DNA of 64,000 nt from assembly GCA_021791875.1 (NCBI GenBank), contig JAJYVU010000004.1:60609-124608 (forward strand). Direction: 5' to 3'. Each line of letters begins with the position of its first letter. The first letter of the stretch is position 1. Position numbers and translations under genes: made by a program. Under the pieces are notes generated by a model that was not told the DNA's origin, did no database searches, and saw nothing but the letters and a program-made list of their open reading frames with translations. The stretch is from Acidobacteriota bacterium (GTDB lineage: Bacteria; Acidobacteriota; Terriglobia; Terriglobales; Acidobacteriaceae). Shown here piece by piece: positions 8,744-18,509 of the stretch.

Positions 8744-10198
8744 ATGTGGATCACTCAGCAGATGAAGCTCAACAGAATATTTTCTGGTCTCGCCGCCGGC
8801 ATCCTTTGCCTTGCGGCCGTGCCATCCCTGGCGCAACAGCAGCCGACGCCGTCCGCAGATGGCGCCGTCAGGCATTGGACCGTGCAGCAAGCGATCGATT
8901 ACGCACTCGCCAATTATCCCGCCGTACGCGCCGCCCTCGAACAATACAACGCTTCCCGCGCCGGTGTAGGCCTCGCCAAAACCAGCTATGTCCCCAGCCT
9001 CAACGGGGTCTGGCAGGTGGACCGTGGCAGCCGTGAAAGCGTACTCGGCGTTCTGCTCCCGCAAAACCCCACCATCCTTACCGGCACGCAGGGCAGCGTC
9101 ACCCCGCACGCCAACCGTCCCTTCTGGACCTCCGGCGCGGGCCTGCTCCTCTCATGGGACCCCTTCGACTTCGGCTACCGGCGCTCGCAGGTCCGCTCCG
9201 CCATTGCTACAGAAAACCGAACCGAGGCACAGGTGGCACTCACCCGTCTCGGCGTCTCTTCCGCCGTCGCCGAGGCGTCGCTGGCCCTCCTCGCTCAGGA
9301 ACAGCGTGTCTCCGCAACCCAGGCCGACGTCAACCGTCGCCAGGTATTCAGCCGCTCCGTGCATGCGCTGGTGGATGCGCACCTGCGCCCCGGCGCAGAC
9401 GCCTCCCGCGCCGACGCCGAGCTCGCCGCCGCCCGCACCCGCCTCATTGAAGCGCAACAGAACAGCCAGGTCGCCCGCATCGCTTTGGCGCAAATGGTTG
9501 GCCTGGCCGGAGAAAGCATCGAAATTGTCCCCGGACCATTTCTTGCCCTGCCGCCAGCCCAGGCCGGAGCTGCCCTGCCGCTCGCCGCACACCCCGCCGC
9601 CGTCACGCAGCTGGCCCGTGTGGAAGAAGAAAAGGCACGCATCCGTGTCCTCAATCATTCCTACTTCCCGCACTTCACCACCTCCGCGCTGATCTCAGGG
9701 CGCGGCAGCGGTGAAACCCCAACTGGCGAAGTCGAACCCGGCGGTGCAGGACTCACCTTCACCGCTTACAACTGGGAAGCCGGCCTCACCGCGCAGATGG
9801 ACCTCACCAGCATCTTCTCCATTCGCGAGCGCAAAAAGGTGGAACTCTCAAAGCGACGTGGTGAAGAAGCCCTCTACGCACAGACCATGCAGGTGCTTAC
9901 CGGCCAGCAGCAGGCGGCTCTCGCACAGCTTGAGGGTGCCCGCCGCGTGGCGGAAAACACGCCCACCGAACTCGCCGCCGCCCGCCAGAGTGAAACGCAG
10001 GCCGTCGCGCGCTTCCGCGCCGGGCTTGGAACCATCGTCGACGTCGCCGAAGCGCAGAGCCTTCTTACGCAGGCAGAAACCGACGACTCCCTTGCCCGTC
10101 TCCGCATCTGGCGCGCCCTCGCCGGCCTTGCTGCCGCCAATGGCAATCTCACGCCGTTCCTCAACACCGCCAACGCCATGCCCCAGGGAGGGCACTAG
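8744..10198 (+). CDS. TolC-family outer membrane efflux protein
   Basis: A 484-aa protein. A signal peptide (MKLNRIFSGLAAGILCLAAVPSLAQQ) begins at Met7, so the ATG at 8762 is an alternative start. WTVQQAIDYALANYPAVRAALEQYNASRAGVGLAKTSYVPSL opens the first OEP repeat, and the second repeat follows from about residue 300. Long Ala/Gln-rich amphipathic helices match the TolC periplasmic barrel. It is the outer-membrane channel of a tripartite efflux pump. The RND permease begins 3 bp after its stop and the fusion protein follows, so all three are one operon, with the channel gene first, unlike the common MFP-RND-OMF order. Confidence 0.9.
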   Translation: MWITQQMKLNRIFSGLAAGILCLAAVPSLAQQQPTPSADGAVRHWTVQQAIDYALANYPAVRAALEQYNASRAGVGLAKTSYVPSLNGVWQVDRGSRESVLGVLLPQNPTILTGTQGSVTPHANRPFWTSGAGLLLSWDPFDFGYRRSQVRSAIATENRTEAQVALTRLGVSSAVAEASLALLAQEQRVSATQADVNRRQVFSRSVHALVDAHLRPGADASRADAELAAARTRLIEAQQNSQVARIALAQMVGLAGESIEIVPGPFLALPPAQAGAALPLAAHPAAVTQLARVEEEKARIRVLNHSYFPHFTTSALISGRGSGETPTGEVEPGGAGLTFTAYNWEAGLTAQMDLTSIFSIRERKKVELSKRRGEEALYAQTMQVLTGQQQAALAQLEGARRVAENTPTELAAARQSETQAVARFRAGLGTIVDVAEAQSLLTQAETDDSLARLRIWRALAGLAAANGNLTPFLNTANAMPQGGH

Positions 10199-10201
10199 TC
10201 C

Positions 10202-13200
10202 ATGTGGCTCACTCACGCTGCTTTGCGGCGGCCCATCACGGTTCTCATCGCGGTCATCGCCGTCGCCCTGTGCTCCATCCTTTCGCTCATGCGCATGCCG
10301 ATGGATATCTTCCCCAATCTCAACATGCCCGTTATTTACGTCGCGCAACCCTACGGCGGCATGAGCCCGGCGCAAATGGAAGGCTACCTCACCTACTATT
10401 ACGAATCCAACTTCCTCTACATCGCCGGCCTTGAAAGCGTCGAATCCAAATCCGTGGAAAACTTCGCGCTTCTCAAGCTTTCCTTCACTCCCGGCACGGA
10501 CATGAATCAGGCGCTCTCGCAGACCGTCTCCTACATTGAGCGCGCTCGCGCCTACATGCCCTCCGGCACCGTACCTCCGTTTGTGCTGCGCTTCGACGCA
10601 GGCAGCGTGCCTGTCGGCTATCTTGTCTTTTCGAGCAAATCCCGCAGTGTCGATGATCTGCAGGATCTCGCCCTCAACCGCGTCCGCCCGCTCTTTACCA
10701 CGCTTCCCGGTGTCTCGTCGCCGGCTACTTTCGGCGGCAGCTCGCGCACCATCGTCATCAAGGTCGATCGCGACAAGCTCAACAGCTATCGCATGTCCAC
10801 GGCAGAAGTCGTCAAGGCTCTGCTCTCCGGCAACGTCATCGCCCCGGCCGGCGATGTCCGCACCGGCGGCCTCGATCGCATCACTCCCTCCAACGCGGTC
10901 GTCTCCAACCTTCAGGATCTCGCCAATCTCCCCGTACGCACCGGAGCCGGACCCACCGTCTACATGCATGACATTGGCACCGTCGAAGACGGCAGCGACA
11001 TCACTCTCGGCTACGCCCTCGTCAATGGCCGCCGCACCGTCTATCTGCCCGTCACCAAGCGCGCCGACGCCTCCACACTCACCGTCGTCAACCAAGTCAA
11101 ATCCAGCCTCGGCCGCTTTGCCAACGCCCTGCCTCCAGACGTGCAGGTCAGTTACGAGTTTGACCAGTCCGGCCGCGTCCGCTCATCCCTCATGTCCCTG
11201 CTCTGGGAAGGTATCAGCGGCGCCATCCTCACCGGCCTCATGGTCTTTCTCTTCCTGCGTGAGTGGCGCAGTTCCTTCATCGTCATCGCATCGATTCCCT
11301 TTGCGCTCATCACCGCGGTCACCTGCCTGTGGCTCACGAATCAAACCATCAACATCATGACCCTCAGCGGTCTGGCGCTCGCTGTGGGCATCCTTGTCGA
11401 CGTCTCCGTCGTCGCCATCGAAAACATCCATCGCAACCTGCAACTCACAGACAGTGTCCCCCAGGCCGTGCTCGACGGAACCCGCCAGACGCTCGGGCCG
11501 CGCCTGCTCGCCATGCTCGCCATCCTCGCCGTCTTCGTGCCCTCGTTCCTCATGGTCGGCGTCACAAAGGCGCTCTTCGTGCCGCTGTCATTGGCAGTTG
11601 GCTTCGCCATGATCGCCTCGTTCCTGCTCTCCAGCACTTTCGTTCCGGTGCTCTACATCTGGCTCAACCGCAAAATGCATCGCGACGAAGCCGAGACCAG
11701 CGGCCGCAGCCGCTTCGATCATTTCCGCGACCGCTATACCCGCTTCATCGCCCGTCTCATGCCGCGGCGCAGGCTGGTCATCGCCACCTACCTCGGCGTC
11801 GCCGCCGCCATCATCGTTTTGCTTGGCCCGCAACTGGGCCGCGAAATCTTCCCGCATACTCCGGATAACCAGTTCCAGCTTCGCCTCCGCGCACCCGCCG
11901 GCACTCGCATTGAACTCACCGAGCAGCAAACCCTCAAGGTGCTCGACAAAATCAAGCAACTCGCCGGCCCCGGCAACGTGCAGATCAGCATCGGCTATGT
12001 CGGCACCTATGCGCCGAGCTACCCGGTGAATCTCGTCTACCTCTGGACCAGCGGACCCCAGGAAGCTGTCCTTCGCGTCCAGTTGCGCCCCGGCGCGCAC
12101 ATCAACGTCGAGAAATTCGAGGAACAACTTCGCGCCGCCTTTCAGCAGGACTTCCCCGGCACGGACTTCACCTTCGAATCCGGCGACATCGTCGATCAGG
12201 TCATGGACTTCGGCTCACCCACCCCGATTCAGGTCGACGTTCAGGGCTACAATCTGGCCGCCGACCACGCCTACGCCGAGCGCATCCGTGCGGAGATGGC
12301 AAAGCTCCCGCATCTTCGCGACCTGCACTATGCGCAGCCGCTCGAGTACCCCAGCCTCAATGTCGACATTGACCGCGTCCGTGCCGGGCAGCTTGGCCTC
12401 ACCGTCGATCAGGTCGCACGCTCGGTCGAAACAGCCACTTGGTCCAGCCGTTTCGTCTCCCGCAACTTTTGGCAGGATCCCACCACCGGCATCGGCTATC
12501 AGGTCCAGGTTGAAGTGCCTCAGAACCAGATGGCGTCCATGGAGGATCTCGCAAATATCCCCCTCGTCAGCGGCGGAACTTCCAGTCACCCCAACCTCGG
12601 CGATGTGGCGCAATTCACTTACGGCCACGTCACCGGCGAATTCGACCGCTACGACATGCAGCGCATGATCTCGCTCACCGCCAACGTCCAGGGCGAGGAC
12701 CTCGGTCGCGCATCCGCTCAGGTCAATGCAGCCATCCGCCGTGCGGGCCCTCCGCCCCGCGGCGTGGAGGTTCATCTCCGCGGCCAGATCGCGCCCATGA
12801 ATAAGACTTTTCGCTCGCTGGGAATGGGTCTCATCTTTGCCGTGCTGGCCATCTACCTCATGCTGGCGGCAAATTATCAGTCGCTTCGACTTGCCTTGGT
12901 GGCAGTCTCATCTGCGCCGGCCGTGATTTGCGGCGTGATCGTCATGCTGCTCGTCACTGGCACCACGCTCAACCTTCAGTCCTTCATGGGCGCCATCATG
13001 GCGCTGGGCGTCTCGGTTGCCAACTCCATCCTGCTGGTCACTTTTGCAGAGAGTCACCGCAAAGGCGAAGATGTCTCCTCTACTGAGGCGGCCATCTTCG
13101 GCGGCCAGACGCGCCTCCGGCCCATCCTTATGACCACCATCGCCATGATTGCAGGCATGATCCCCATGGCGCTCGCGCTCAGCGAAGGCGGCCACCAGAC

Positions 13201-13360
13201 CGCTCCGCTCGGACGCGCCGTCATCGGCGGGCTCACCGCTTCCACCATCGCCACGCTCTTCCTGCTCCCGGCCATCTTCGCCGCCGTGCAGCAGAAGGCA
13301 TCGAAGGAATCGCCATCGCTCGACGTCACCGACGAGCACAGCCCTTACGCCCTTTTGTAA
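10202..13360 (+). CDS. RND efflux transporter permease (AcrB/CusA superfamily)
   Basis: A 1052-aa inner-membrane pump of usual RND length, with TM1 at the N-terminus (ALRRPITVLIAVIAVALCSILSL) and two porter halves. The TM4 motif reads LSGLALAVGILVDVSVVAIENIHRN: the first Asp of the AcrB Asp-Asp pair is kept and the second is Val. The TM10 motif reads MALGVSVANSILLVTFAE, with Ala where AcrB has the relay Lys. It therefore does not use the exact AcrB proton relay and belongs to another RND subfamily; substrate is not predictable. It is flanked by OMF (3-bp gap) and MFP (20-bp gap). Confidence 0.92.
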   Translation: MWLTHAALRRPITVLIAVIAVALCSILSLMRMPMDIFPNLNMPVIYVAQPYGGMSPAQMEGYLTYYYESNFLYIAGLESVESKSVENFALLKLSFTPGTDMNQALSQTVSYIERARAYMPSGTVPPFVLRFDAGSVPVGYLVFSSKSRSVDDLQDLALNRVRPLFTTLPGVSSPATFGGSSRTIVIKVDRDKLNSYRMSTAEVVKALLSGNVIAPAGDVRTGGLDRITPSNAVVSNLQDLANLPVRTGAGPTVYMHDIGTVEDGSDITLGYALVNGRRTVYLPVTKRADASTLTVVNQVKSSLGRFANALPPDVQVSYEFDQSGRVRSSLMSLLWEGISGAILTGLMVFLFLREWRSSFIVIASIPFALITAVTCLWLTNQTINIMTLSGLALAVGILVDVSVVAIENIHRNLQLTDSVPQAVLDGTRQTLGPRLLAMLAILAVFVPSFLMVGVTKALFVPLSLAVGFAMIASFLLSSTFVPVLYIWLNRKMHRDEAETSGRSRFDHFRDRYTRFIARLMPRRRLVIATYLGVAAAIIVLLGPQLGREIFPHTPDNQFQLRLRAPAGTRIELTEQQTLKVLDKIKQLAGPGNVQISIGYVGTYAPSYPVNLVYLWTSGPQEAVLRVQLRPGAHINVEKFEEQLRAAFQQDFPGTDFTFESGDIVDQVMDFGSPTPIQVDVQGYNLAADHAYAERIRAEMAKLPHLRDLHYAQPLEYPSLNVDIDRVRAGQLGLTVDQVARSVETATWSSRFVSRNFWQDPTTGIGYQVQVEVPQNQMASMEDLANIPLVSGGTSSHPNLGDVAQFTYGHVTGEFDRYDMQRMISLTANVQGEDLGRASAQVNAAIRRAGPPPRGVEVHLRGQIAPMNKTFRSLGMGLIFAVLAIYLMLAANYQSLRLALVAVSSAPAVICGVIVMLLVTGTTLNLQSFMGAIMALGVSVANSILLVTFAESHRKGEDVSSTEAAIFGGQTRLRPILMTTIAMIAGMIPMALALSEGGHQTAPLGRAVIGGLTASTIATLFLLPAIFAAVQQKASKESPSLDVTDEHSPYALL

Positions 13361-13380
13361 CTCACAGGAGATCAAATTCC

Positions 13381-14592
13381 ATGCGCACCCCGAAAACCTC
13401 AACCGATATCCAGCAAAGCATTCGCCCCATGCCTGCCCTGCTCACCGCCCTTGCTCTCGCGGCGACCCTGGCTTCCACGCTTGCCGTTACCGGCTGCACC
13501 TCGCAGGCCAAAACCATCGCACCTGCAACCCAGCAGGCCGTCCCGGTTCAGGTCGCGCAGGTATCTTCGCGCAGGCTCGACATGACCATCCATCTCCCCG
13601 GCGAGTTGCAGCCTTACGAAGAAGTCCGCATCTTTCCGCGCGTCAGCGGCTTTGTCCAATGGATCGGCGTCGATCGCGGCTCCGTCGTCAAAAGGGGCCA
13701 GCTCATCGCCATCCTTTCCGCGCCGGAAATCGTCGCGCAGAAAGCCGAGGCGCAGGCAAAGGTCCTCAGCGCTGAAAATCAACGCATCGCCGGCGAAGCC
13801 AAGCTCTCCGCCGACGAAAGCACCTACCGCCGCCTCAAGGACGCCTCCCGCACTCCCGGCGTCATCTCCGACGAAGAACTCGACACCGCCGGCAAAACCG
13901 TCGAAGCCGACCGCGCCCGCGTTGTCTCGCTGCATAACACCGCCGACGCCGCCCGCGCCAGCCTCCGCTCCGCGCAGGAAATGGAAAGCTACCTCCGCAT
14001 CACCGCCCCCTTTGACGGTATTGTCACCCGGCGCAACGTCCATCCCGGCGCGCTCGTTGGCCCCTCCGGCTCCAATTCGCAACCGTCCATGGTACGAATT
14101 GAACAGGTAGCGCATCTCCGCCTCGTCGTCGCCGTACCTGAAGCCTACGTCGGCGGCATCCGGAAAGGCGCAACTGTCGACTTCACCGTTCCCGCATTCC
14201 CCGGCCACACCTTCCACGGCACAGTGGCTCGCCTCGCCGACTCCGTCGATGTCTCCACCCGCACCATGCCTGTCGAAATGGATGTCTATAACCCGGACAA
14301 TCAGCTCTATTCCGGCATGTTTCCGGATGTGATCTGGCCGGTCACGCGCGCACAGCCCACGTTCGTCGTTCCATCCGCGGCCATCGGGCGCAATGTCGAT
14401 CAGGCCTATGTGGTCCGCATCCACGACAGCCACGCAGAGCTCGTAAACGTCAAAACAGGCGGCACGTCGAACGGAATGACGGAAGTCTTCGGCGACGTGC
14501 GTGACGGCGACCAGATCGCCAGCCAGGCCACACAGGATCTCCGCGCCGGCGCCGCCGTACAGATACTGCCCTCGACGCGGGGAAAGAATTAG
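13381..14592 (+). CDS. RND efflux membrane fusion protein (periplasmic adaptor), lipoprotein
   Basis: A 403-aa protein with an N-terminal export signal ending in a lipobox-like VTGC (Cys39). The HlyD/AcrA layout is visible: a barrel-sandwich half (PRVSGFVQWIGVDRGSVVKRGQLIAILSAPEI, about 80-115), an alpha-hairpin (about 120-200), a second half (ITAPFDGIVTRRNVHPGALVG, about 210-230), then beta-barrel and membrane-proximal domains (ending TQDLRAGAAVQIL). It links the RND pump to the TolC-like channel. An AGGAGAT motif precedes its ATG. It is the third gene of the operon. Confidence 0.92.
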   Translation: MRTPKTSTDIQQSIRPMPALLTALALAATLASTLAVTGCTSQAKTIAPATQQAVPVQVAQVSSRRLDMTIHLPGELQPYEEVRIFPRVSGFVQWIGVDRGSVVKRGQLIAILSAPEIVAQKAEAQAKVLSAENQRIAGEAKLSADESTYRRLKDASRTPGVISDEELDTAGKTVEADRARVVSLHNTADAARASLRSAQEMESYLRITAPFDGIVTRRNVHPGALVGPSGSNSQPSMVRIEQVAHLRLVVAVPEAYVGGIRKGATVDFTVPAFPGHTFHGTVARLADSVDVSTRTMPVEMDVYNPDNQLYSGMFPDVIWPVTRAQPTFVVPSAAIGRNVDQAYVVRIHDSHAELVNVKTGGTSNGMTEVFGDVRDGDQIASQATQDLRAGAAVQILPSTRGKN

Positions 14593-14640
14593 AGCGCCGC
14601 ATTCCGCTCGTTGCCGGTTCGCCTGCGTCTTTCACTCCTC

Positions 14641-14674
14641 AAAAAAAAAGGCGGCGAAGTATACGCTTCGCCGC
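14641..14674 (-). terminator. Intrinsic terminator of the NO reductase gene
   Basis: A perfect 9-bp stem (14651-14659 with 14666-14674, loop 6) is followed on the minus strand by C and nine T (14641-14649 read as A on plus). It lies 20 bp past the qNOR stop. The geometry is classical for a rho-independent terminator. Confidence 0.88.
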
Positions 14675-14694
14675 GAGGAGACCAGTGCAAGGAG

Positions 14695-16980
14695 TCAATC
14701 GCCAGTGACTAGGACTTCTTGCTGTTGTTCGGCATGAACAACATCGTTCGCTCCGGGCTTTTCATAGGAATGCCCTGTGATCAGCCCGATCACAAACAGC
14801 GCCAGGATGACTGTGCCGATGGTGAAAATCACGTCACCCGGAACGCGCATCCAGCGCAAGGTTTGCATTTCGGGCCTCTGCATGAATTCCGCCGACCGCG
14901 CATACCAGACGCCCCTCTGAATCGACGCGATCGCCTGTTGGATGCCGATGGGGAACATGCTCAGCAACGACATTAAGGTGAGTCCGATGTTCAGCAACCA
15001 GAAGGCCCACTTCAGAGGGCGCTCTTTCCACTGCACGCCGGGACGAATGGCCCTCAGGCAGAACAGCGTGAGCCCCAGCCCCAGCATGCCGTACACGCCA
15101 AACAGGGCCGTGTGCGCGTGGACCGGCGTCAGGTTCAGCCCTTGCACGTAGTAGAGCGAAACCGGCGGGTTGATCAGGAAGCCGAAGAATCCCGCGCCCA
15201 CCATGTTCCAGAAAGCAACCGCCACAAAGAAGTAAACCGGCCACTTGTAGTTACTCACCCACGGAGCCTTGTCGCGCCCGCGCACCAGCCGGATATTTTC
15301 CCATGCCTCAAATCCCACCAGCGTAAGCGGAACAACTTCCAGCGCGCTGAAAACCGCCCCTACCGCAATCACCGCCGGGGATGACCCGGCAAAGTACAGG
15401 TGATGGAAGGTTCCAAGGATTCCGCCGCTAAGGAATACCGTCGTGGAGAACAGCACCGCGCGTGTGGCCGACCGAATCTCCAGCAGGTTCAGGCTCGTGA
15501 AGAGAAATGCAATCACAACGGTTGCAAATACTTCAAAAAAGCCCTCCACCCAGAGGTGAACCACCCACCAGCGCCAGTACTCGGCGGTTACAAGCTCGCT
15601 GCGCTGCCCGTACATGAGGCCCGCCGCATAAAACAGGGGAATGGCAATGCTGGCAATCAGGAACAGGAGCATCAGCGGACGGCTCTCGCTGTTGCGCACC
15701 AGCGCGGGCTTGAGCGCGCGCACCATGAGAACCAGCCACAGTACCAGGCCGACAAACAGAAGAATCTGCCAGAACCGGCCCAGGTCCACATACTCATAAC
15801 CCTGGCTTCCAAACCAGAACCACAGGTTGCCGAGCTTCTGCTCAATGCCCATCCATTCACCGGCCAGCGATCCAGCCACAACCAGCACCAGCGCGGCAAA
15901 CAGCGCATTCACGCCAAACCGCTGGCCCTTGGGTTCGTGCCCGCTGATAGCCGGCCCCACATATAGGCCGGTCGCCAGCCATGACGTCGCAATCCAGAAA
16001 ATGGCCAGTTGCAAATGCCACGTGCGTGTCACGGCATACGGTAGATACTTGGCCAGTGGAATTCCAAAGAACCCTCCGCCTTCCACGCCGTAGTGCGCCG
16101 TCAGGATGCCCATCAGGATCTGCACTCCCCACATCAGCACCACCACAAAGAAGTACTTCATCGTCGCGCGCTGGCTGGGCGTCGTCTTCAGGCTCAGGAA
16201 TGGATCTTTCTTCGGAAACTCCGGATGAAAATCCGTCTTTTCTTGCGAGGCATACCACCACACCAGCCCGCCGATGCCGGCCAGCAACATCACAAAGCTG
16301 AGAATGCTCCACACAATTGCCGAGGTCGTGGGGCCATTTGCCACCAGCGGCTCATGCGGCCAGTTGTTCGTGTAAGTGATTGCCTCGCCCGGCCGGTCCG
16401 TATGCGCTGCCCACGCCGTCCACCAGAAGAACGCCGCCATCTTCCGCTGCTTCACCGTATCCGTCAGCGCGCCCGGGGGAATCGCATATGCCGCCCGCCC
16501 CGCACTGAAGACGTGCGCGTAGTAGGCTTCCAGTTGGTTGAAAGCGATCCCCACATCATTGCTTACCGTTACCGTATTCGTCGCCGGATCATAAGTGTTT
16601 CTGCGCATCTCGCGAATCAGCCGCGCCTTCAGCACCGCTTGCTGATCCAGGCTCAGCGCCGCAAAATCACGCGCGCCATCCTGCTGCGCCCACAGGTTCA
16701 GCAGAATCTCGCACTCGCGATGCAGCCAGTCCGCCGTCCAGTCCGGAGCGACATAGGCGCCGTGCCCCCAGACCGTCCCGATTTCCTGACCTCCAATCGA
16801 CTGCCACACGCCCTGACCGTCCGTAATGTCAGAGCCGGTGAACAATAAGGTCCCATCAGTGGTACGAACGTTGGGCAAAGGTGGAGCTTCAGAAATCATG
16901 GTGTGCCCCATCCAGCCCAGCACGGCGAAAGATCCAATCATGACGATCGCCAGGGCAATCCAGTAGCGTTTGTAAGACAT
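14695..16980 (-). CDS. norZ: Quinol-dependent nitric oxide reductase (qNOR/NorZ)
   Basis: A 761-aa protein of usual qNOR length. It reduces 2 NO to N2O with electrons from quinol. The N-terminus has a TM helix and a soluble cytochrome-c-like extension without haem motif (GTLLFTGSDITDGQGVWQSIGGQEIGTVWGHGAYVAPDW). The NorB-like helices follow. Metal ligands are visible in TRTWHLQLAIFW, WWVVHLWVEGFFEVFA (His plus the FeB-associated Glu), GTFHHLYFAG (two FeB His) and HAHTALFGVYG (haem His). The ATG at 16980 has GAGGAAA 6 nt upstream, so I reject the upstream in-frame start at 17019. A GTGAC-N4-GTCAC-like site lies 57-70 bp upstream, and an intrinsic terminator follows. It detoxifies or respires NO. 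Confidence 0.95.
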   Translation of the reverse strand: MSYKRYWIALAIVMIGSFAVLGWMGHTMISEAPPLPNVRTTDGTLLFTGSDITDGQGVWQSIGGQEIGTVWGHGAYVAPDWTADWLHRECEILLNLWAQQDGARDFAALSLDQQAVLKARLIREMRRNTYDPATNTVTVSNDVGIAFNQLEAYYAHVFSAGRAAYAIPPGALTDTVKQRKMAAFFWWTAWAAHTDRPGEAITYTNNWPHEPLVANGPTTSAIVWSILSFVMLLAGIGGLVWWYASQEKTDFHPEFPKKDPFLSLKTTPSQRATMKYFFVVVLMWGVQILMGILTAHYGVEGGGFFGIPLAKYLPYAVTRTWHLQLAIFWIATSWLATGLYVGPAISGHEPKGQRFGVNALFAALVLVVAGSLAGEWMGIEQKLGNLWFWFGSQGYEYVDLGRFWQILLFVGLVLWLVLMVRALKPALVRNSESRPLMLLFLIASIAIPLFYAAGLMYGQRSELVTAEYWRWWVVHLWVEGFFEVFATVVIAFLFTSLNLLEIRSATRAVLFSTTVFLSGGILGTFHHLYFAGSSPAVIAVGAVFSALEVVPLTLVGFEAWENIRLVRGRDKAPWVSNYKWPVYFFVAVAFWNMVGAGFFGFLINPPVSLYYVQGLNLTPVHAHTALFGVYGMLGLGLTLFCLRAIRPGVQWKERPLKWAFWLLNIGLTLMSLLSMFPIGIQQAIASIQRGVWYARSAEFMQRPEMQTLRWMRVPGDVIFTIGTVILALFVIGLITGHSYEKPGANDVVHAEQQQEVLVTGD

Positions 16981-17036
16981 TGCACTTTCCTCACGAACTG
17001 ATAAATCCAACGTAGACACAACGCCGGAGCGACTCA

Positions 17037-17050
17037 GGGACTTAAGTCAC
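17037..17050. promoter_or_regulatory. Candidate Crp/Fnr-type operator upstream of qNOR
   Basis: Minus-strand sequence GTGACTTAAGTCCC differs from the perfect palindrome GTGACTTAAGTCAC at one position. Its centre is 63.5 bp before the qNOR ATG. It is one of four such sites in the window (others at 18479, 19259 and 25397). Confidence 0.75.
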
Positions 17051-17075
17051 ACCGGCCATAAAAACGGAAATTAAT

Positions 17076-18425
17076 TTATGAAAGGTCTGCAAACACGCTC
17101 GGCATGCGCGTAAACGTCAGCACCAGTTGCAGCGCAAAAAGCAGCACCGCTCCTAATTCGATAAACCCGGAGAACGGCAGCACCTTCCACGCAAAATGCG
17201 CGTAGCCTTCGTACGCCAGCGGCTCCATCGTGACGCGCAGCGCGCATCCCACGCTCAGCAGCATCAGCGTCGCGAACATCATCCGGGCGCTGTACAACCC
17301 GCTCACACCCGCAAAGTGCGGCAAAATGCGGGGCCCCACCGTCATCACCATCAGCGCGATAAATCCCACCGTCAGTGCGTGCCGCGATCCTCCCCAGATG
17401 CCGTTGTGCACATCCATCCAGGCCGCCCAGATCCCGATCAGCGCGGCAATGATGGACCACGCATAGGCAATTCTCAAGAACGCCGGGAAGCTCGCATGGA
17501 TGCCAATCGTCTTTGCTGGCCGCTCAGGCCACTCGAACACGCGCATCGACGCCGCGGCCAGAACCGCGGCTGTGGCAAGCAGAGGCGTCGCCAGTTTCGC
17601 CGCACCTGCCATGCCTGTAGCCACTCCCACCAGATCCACTGCCACAGCCAGTTGCAACACTCGCCCGCGCACCGGCTTTACGCCGAGAAAAATCGGTACC
17701 CACCGCGCAGAAAATCCCCACACCAGCGGAGCCAGAAATCCCCATCCCAGCAACACCAGGTACCGCTCGTCAAAACCATGCGGCCGTGCCGGCGTCGACC
17801 CATACATTGCCTGCTGCACGCCAATCGCAAAGTTCAGCGCCAGCGCCAGAAACATCGCAAAGTTGCTCACCAGCACTGTCTGCATCCACGGCTCGATCTT
17901 GGCTCTCTGTTTGGCCGCACCCGGCGTCACGTCGGCTGTTTCCGGCAGCTTGTGCTGGCTCGCTGCATACAGAAACAAAATCATGGCCAGCAATTCCGTT
18001 ACACCGGACAGCGGAAGTGTCACGCGCCAGTGCCACAAGTACGCGCCGGCCAGCCAGTGCAGCGTCAGTCCCGCTGCCCACAGGCTCCAGCATGTAATCG
18101 GCAGTTTGCCGCTGTTGGCACGAGTGCGGGGCTGCGAATAGAACCCGATACCCAGCACAAAGCTGCCGATCCACCCAAACACCTGCGAGTGTCCGTGTGC
18201 CTGAATCCAAGCTGGCGACAATCCGTGGAACCCATGGTGTGCACTGATCAGCAACAGGTTGGTCACACCCAGAATGGTGCCCGGCAGCACCATGAAGAAG
18301 ATGCCCAGGGCAATCCACAACCGAAGCATCCGGCTCTTGCCCTTTTCAAACTCCGTTTGAGCGCGGCGCTCAGACGTTATCTCTTTTGGAATCTCTCGGG
18401 TCGTCTCGATCAGTGTGGTGGACAT
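17076..18425 (-). CDS. nnrS: NnrS-like multi-pass membrane protein
   Basis: A 449-aa integral membrane protein with about twelve hydrophobic segments. IQAHGHSQVFGWIGSFVLGIGF and GGSRHALTVGFIALMVMTVGPRILPHFAG are hallmark stretches of NnrS (haem/copper proteins linked to NO tolerance in denitrifiers). His residues in these motifs are candidate metal ligands. The start is the ATG at 18425, with AGGAGA seven bases upstream; the frame is open to 18461. It lies between the Crp/Fnr gene and qNOR on the same strand and has its own upstream GTRAC-N4-GTCAC site. It probably lowers the harm of nitrosative stress; its biochemical role is unsettled in the family. Confidence 0.85.
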   Translation of the reverse strand: MSTTLIETTREIPKEITSERRAQTEFEKGKSRMLRLWIALGIFFMVLPGTILGVTNLLLISAHHGFHGLSPAWIQAHGHSQVFGWIGSFVLGIGFYSQPRTRANSGKLPITCWSLWAAGLTLHWLAGAYLWHWRVTLPLSGVTELLAMILFLYAASQHKLPETADVTPGAAKQRAKIEPWMQTVLVSNFAMFLALALNFAIGVQQAMYGSTPARPHGFDERYLVLLGWGFLAPLVWGFSARWVPIFLGVKPVRGRVLQLAVAVDLVGVATGMAGAAKLATPLLATAAVLAAASMRVFEWPERPAKTIGIHASFPAFLRIAYAWSIIAALIGIWAAWMDVHNGIWGGSRHALTVGFIALMVMTVGPRILPHFAGVSGLYSARMMFATLMLLSVGCALRVTMEPLAYEGYAHFAWKVLPFSGFIELGAVLLFALQLVLTFTRMPSVFADLS

Positions 18426-18478
18426 GGTCGTTTCTCCTGCTGACGACTCCATCCTCCCCAACTGCTCTTTCTGCCTCA

Positions 18479-18492
18479 GTAACTTCTGTCAC
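18479..18492. promoter_or_regulatory. Candidate Crp/Fnr-type operator upstream of nnrS
   Basis: GTAACTTCTGTCAC has one perfect half-site (GTCAC) and one with a single change (GTAAC), separated by 4 bp. It is centred 60.5 bp before the nnrS ATG. It is the weakest of the four sites. Confidence 0.6.
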
Positions 18493-18509
18493 TCGCGCAG
18501 AAAATTTCC

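Noticed and set aside
9848..11095. 415-codon open frame antisense to the efflux genes
   Set aside because: Same Gly/Asp/Ala-rich antisense artefact; it crosses two real genes.
14593..14640. AGAGCG just after the MFP stop as a sixth palindromic element
   Set aside because: No matching inverted end about 110 bp away; that distance already falls in the qNOR gene.
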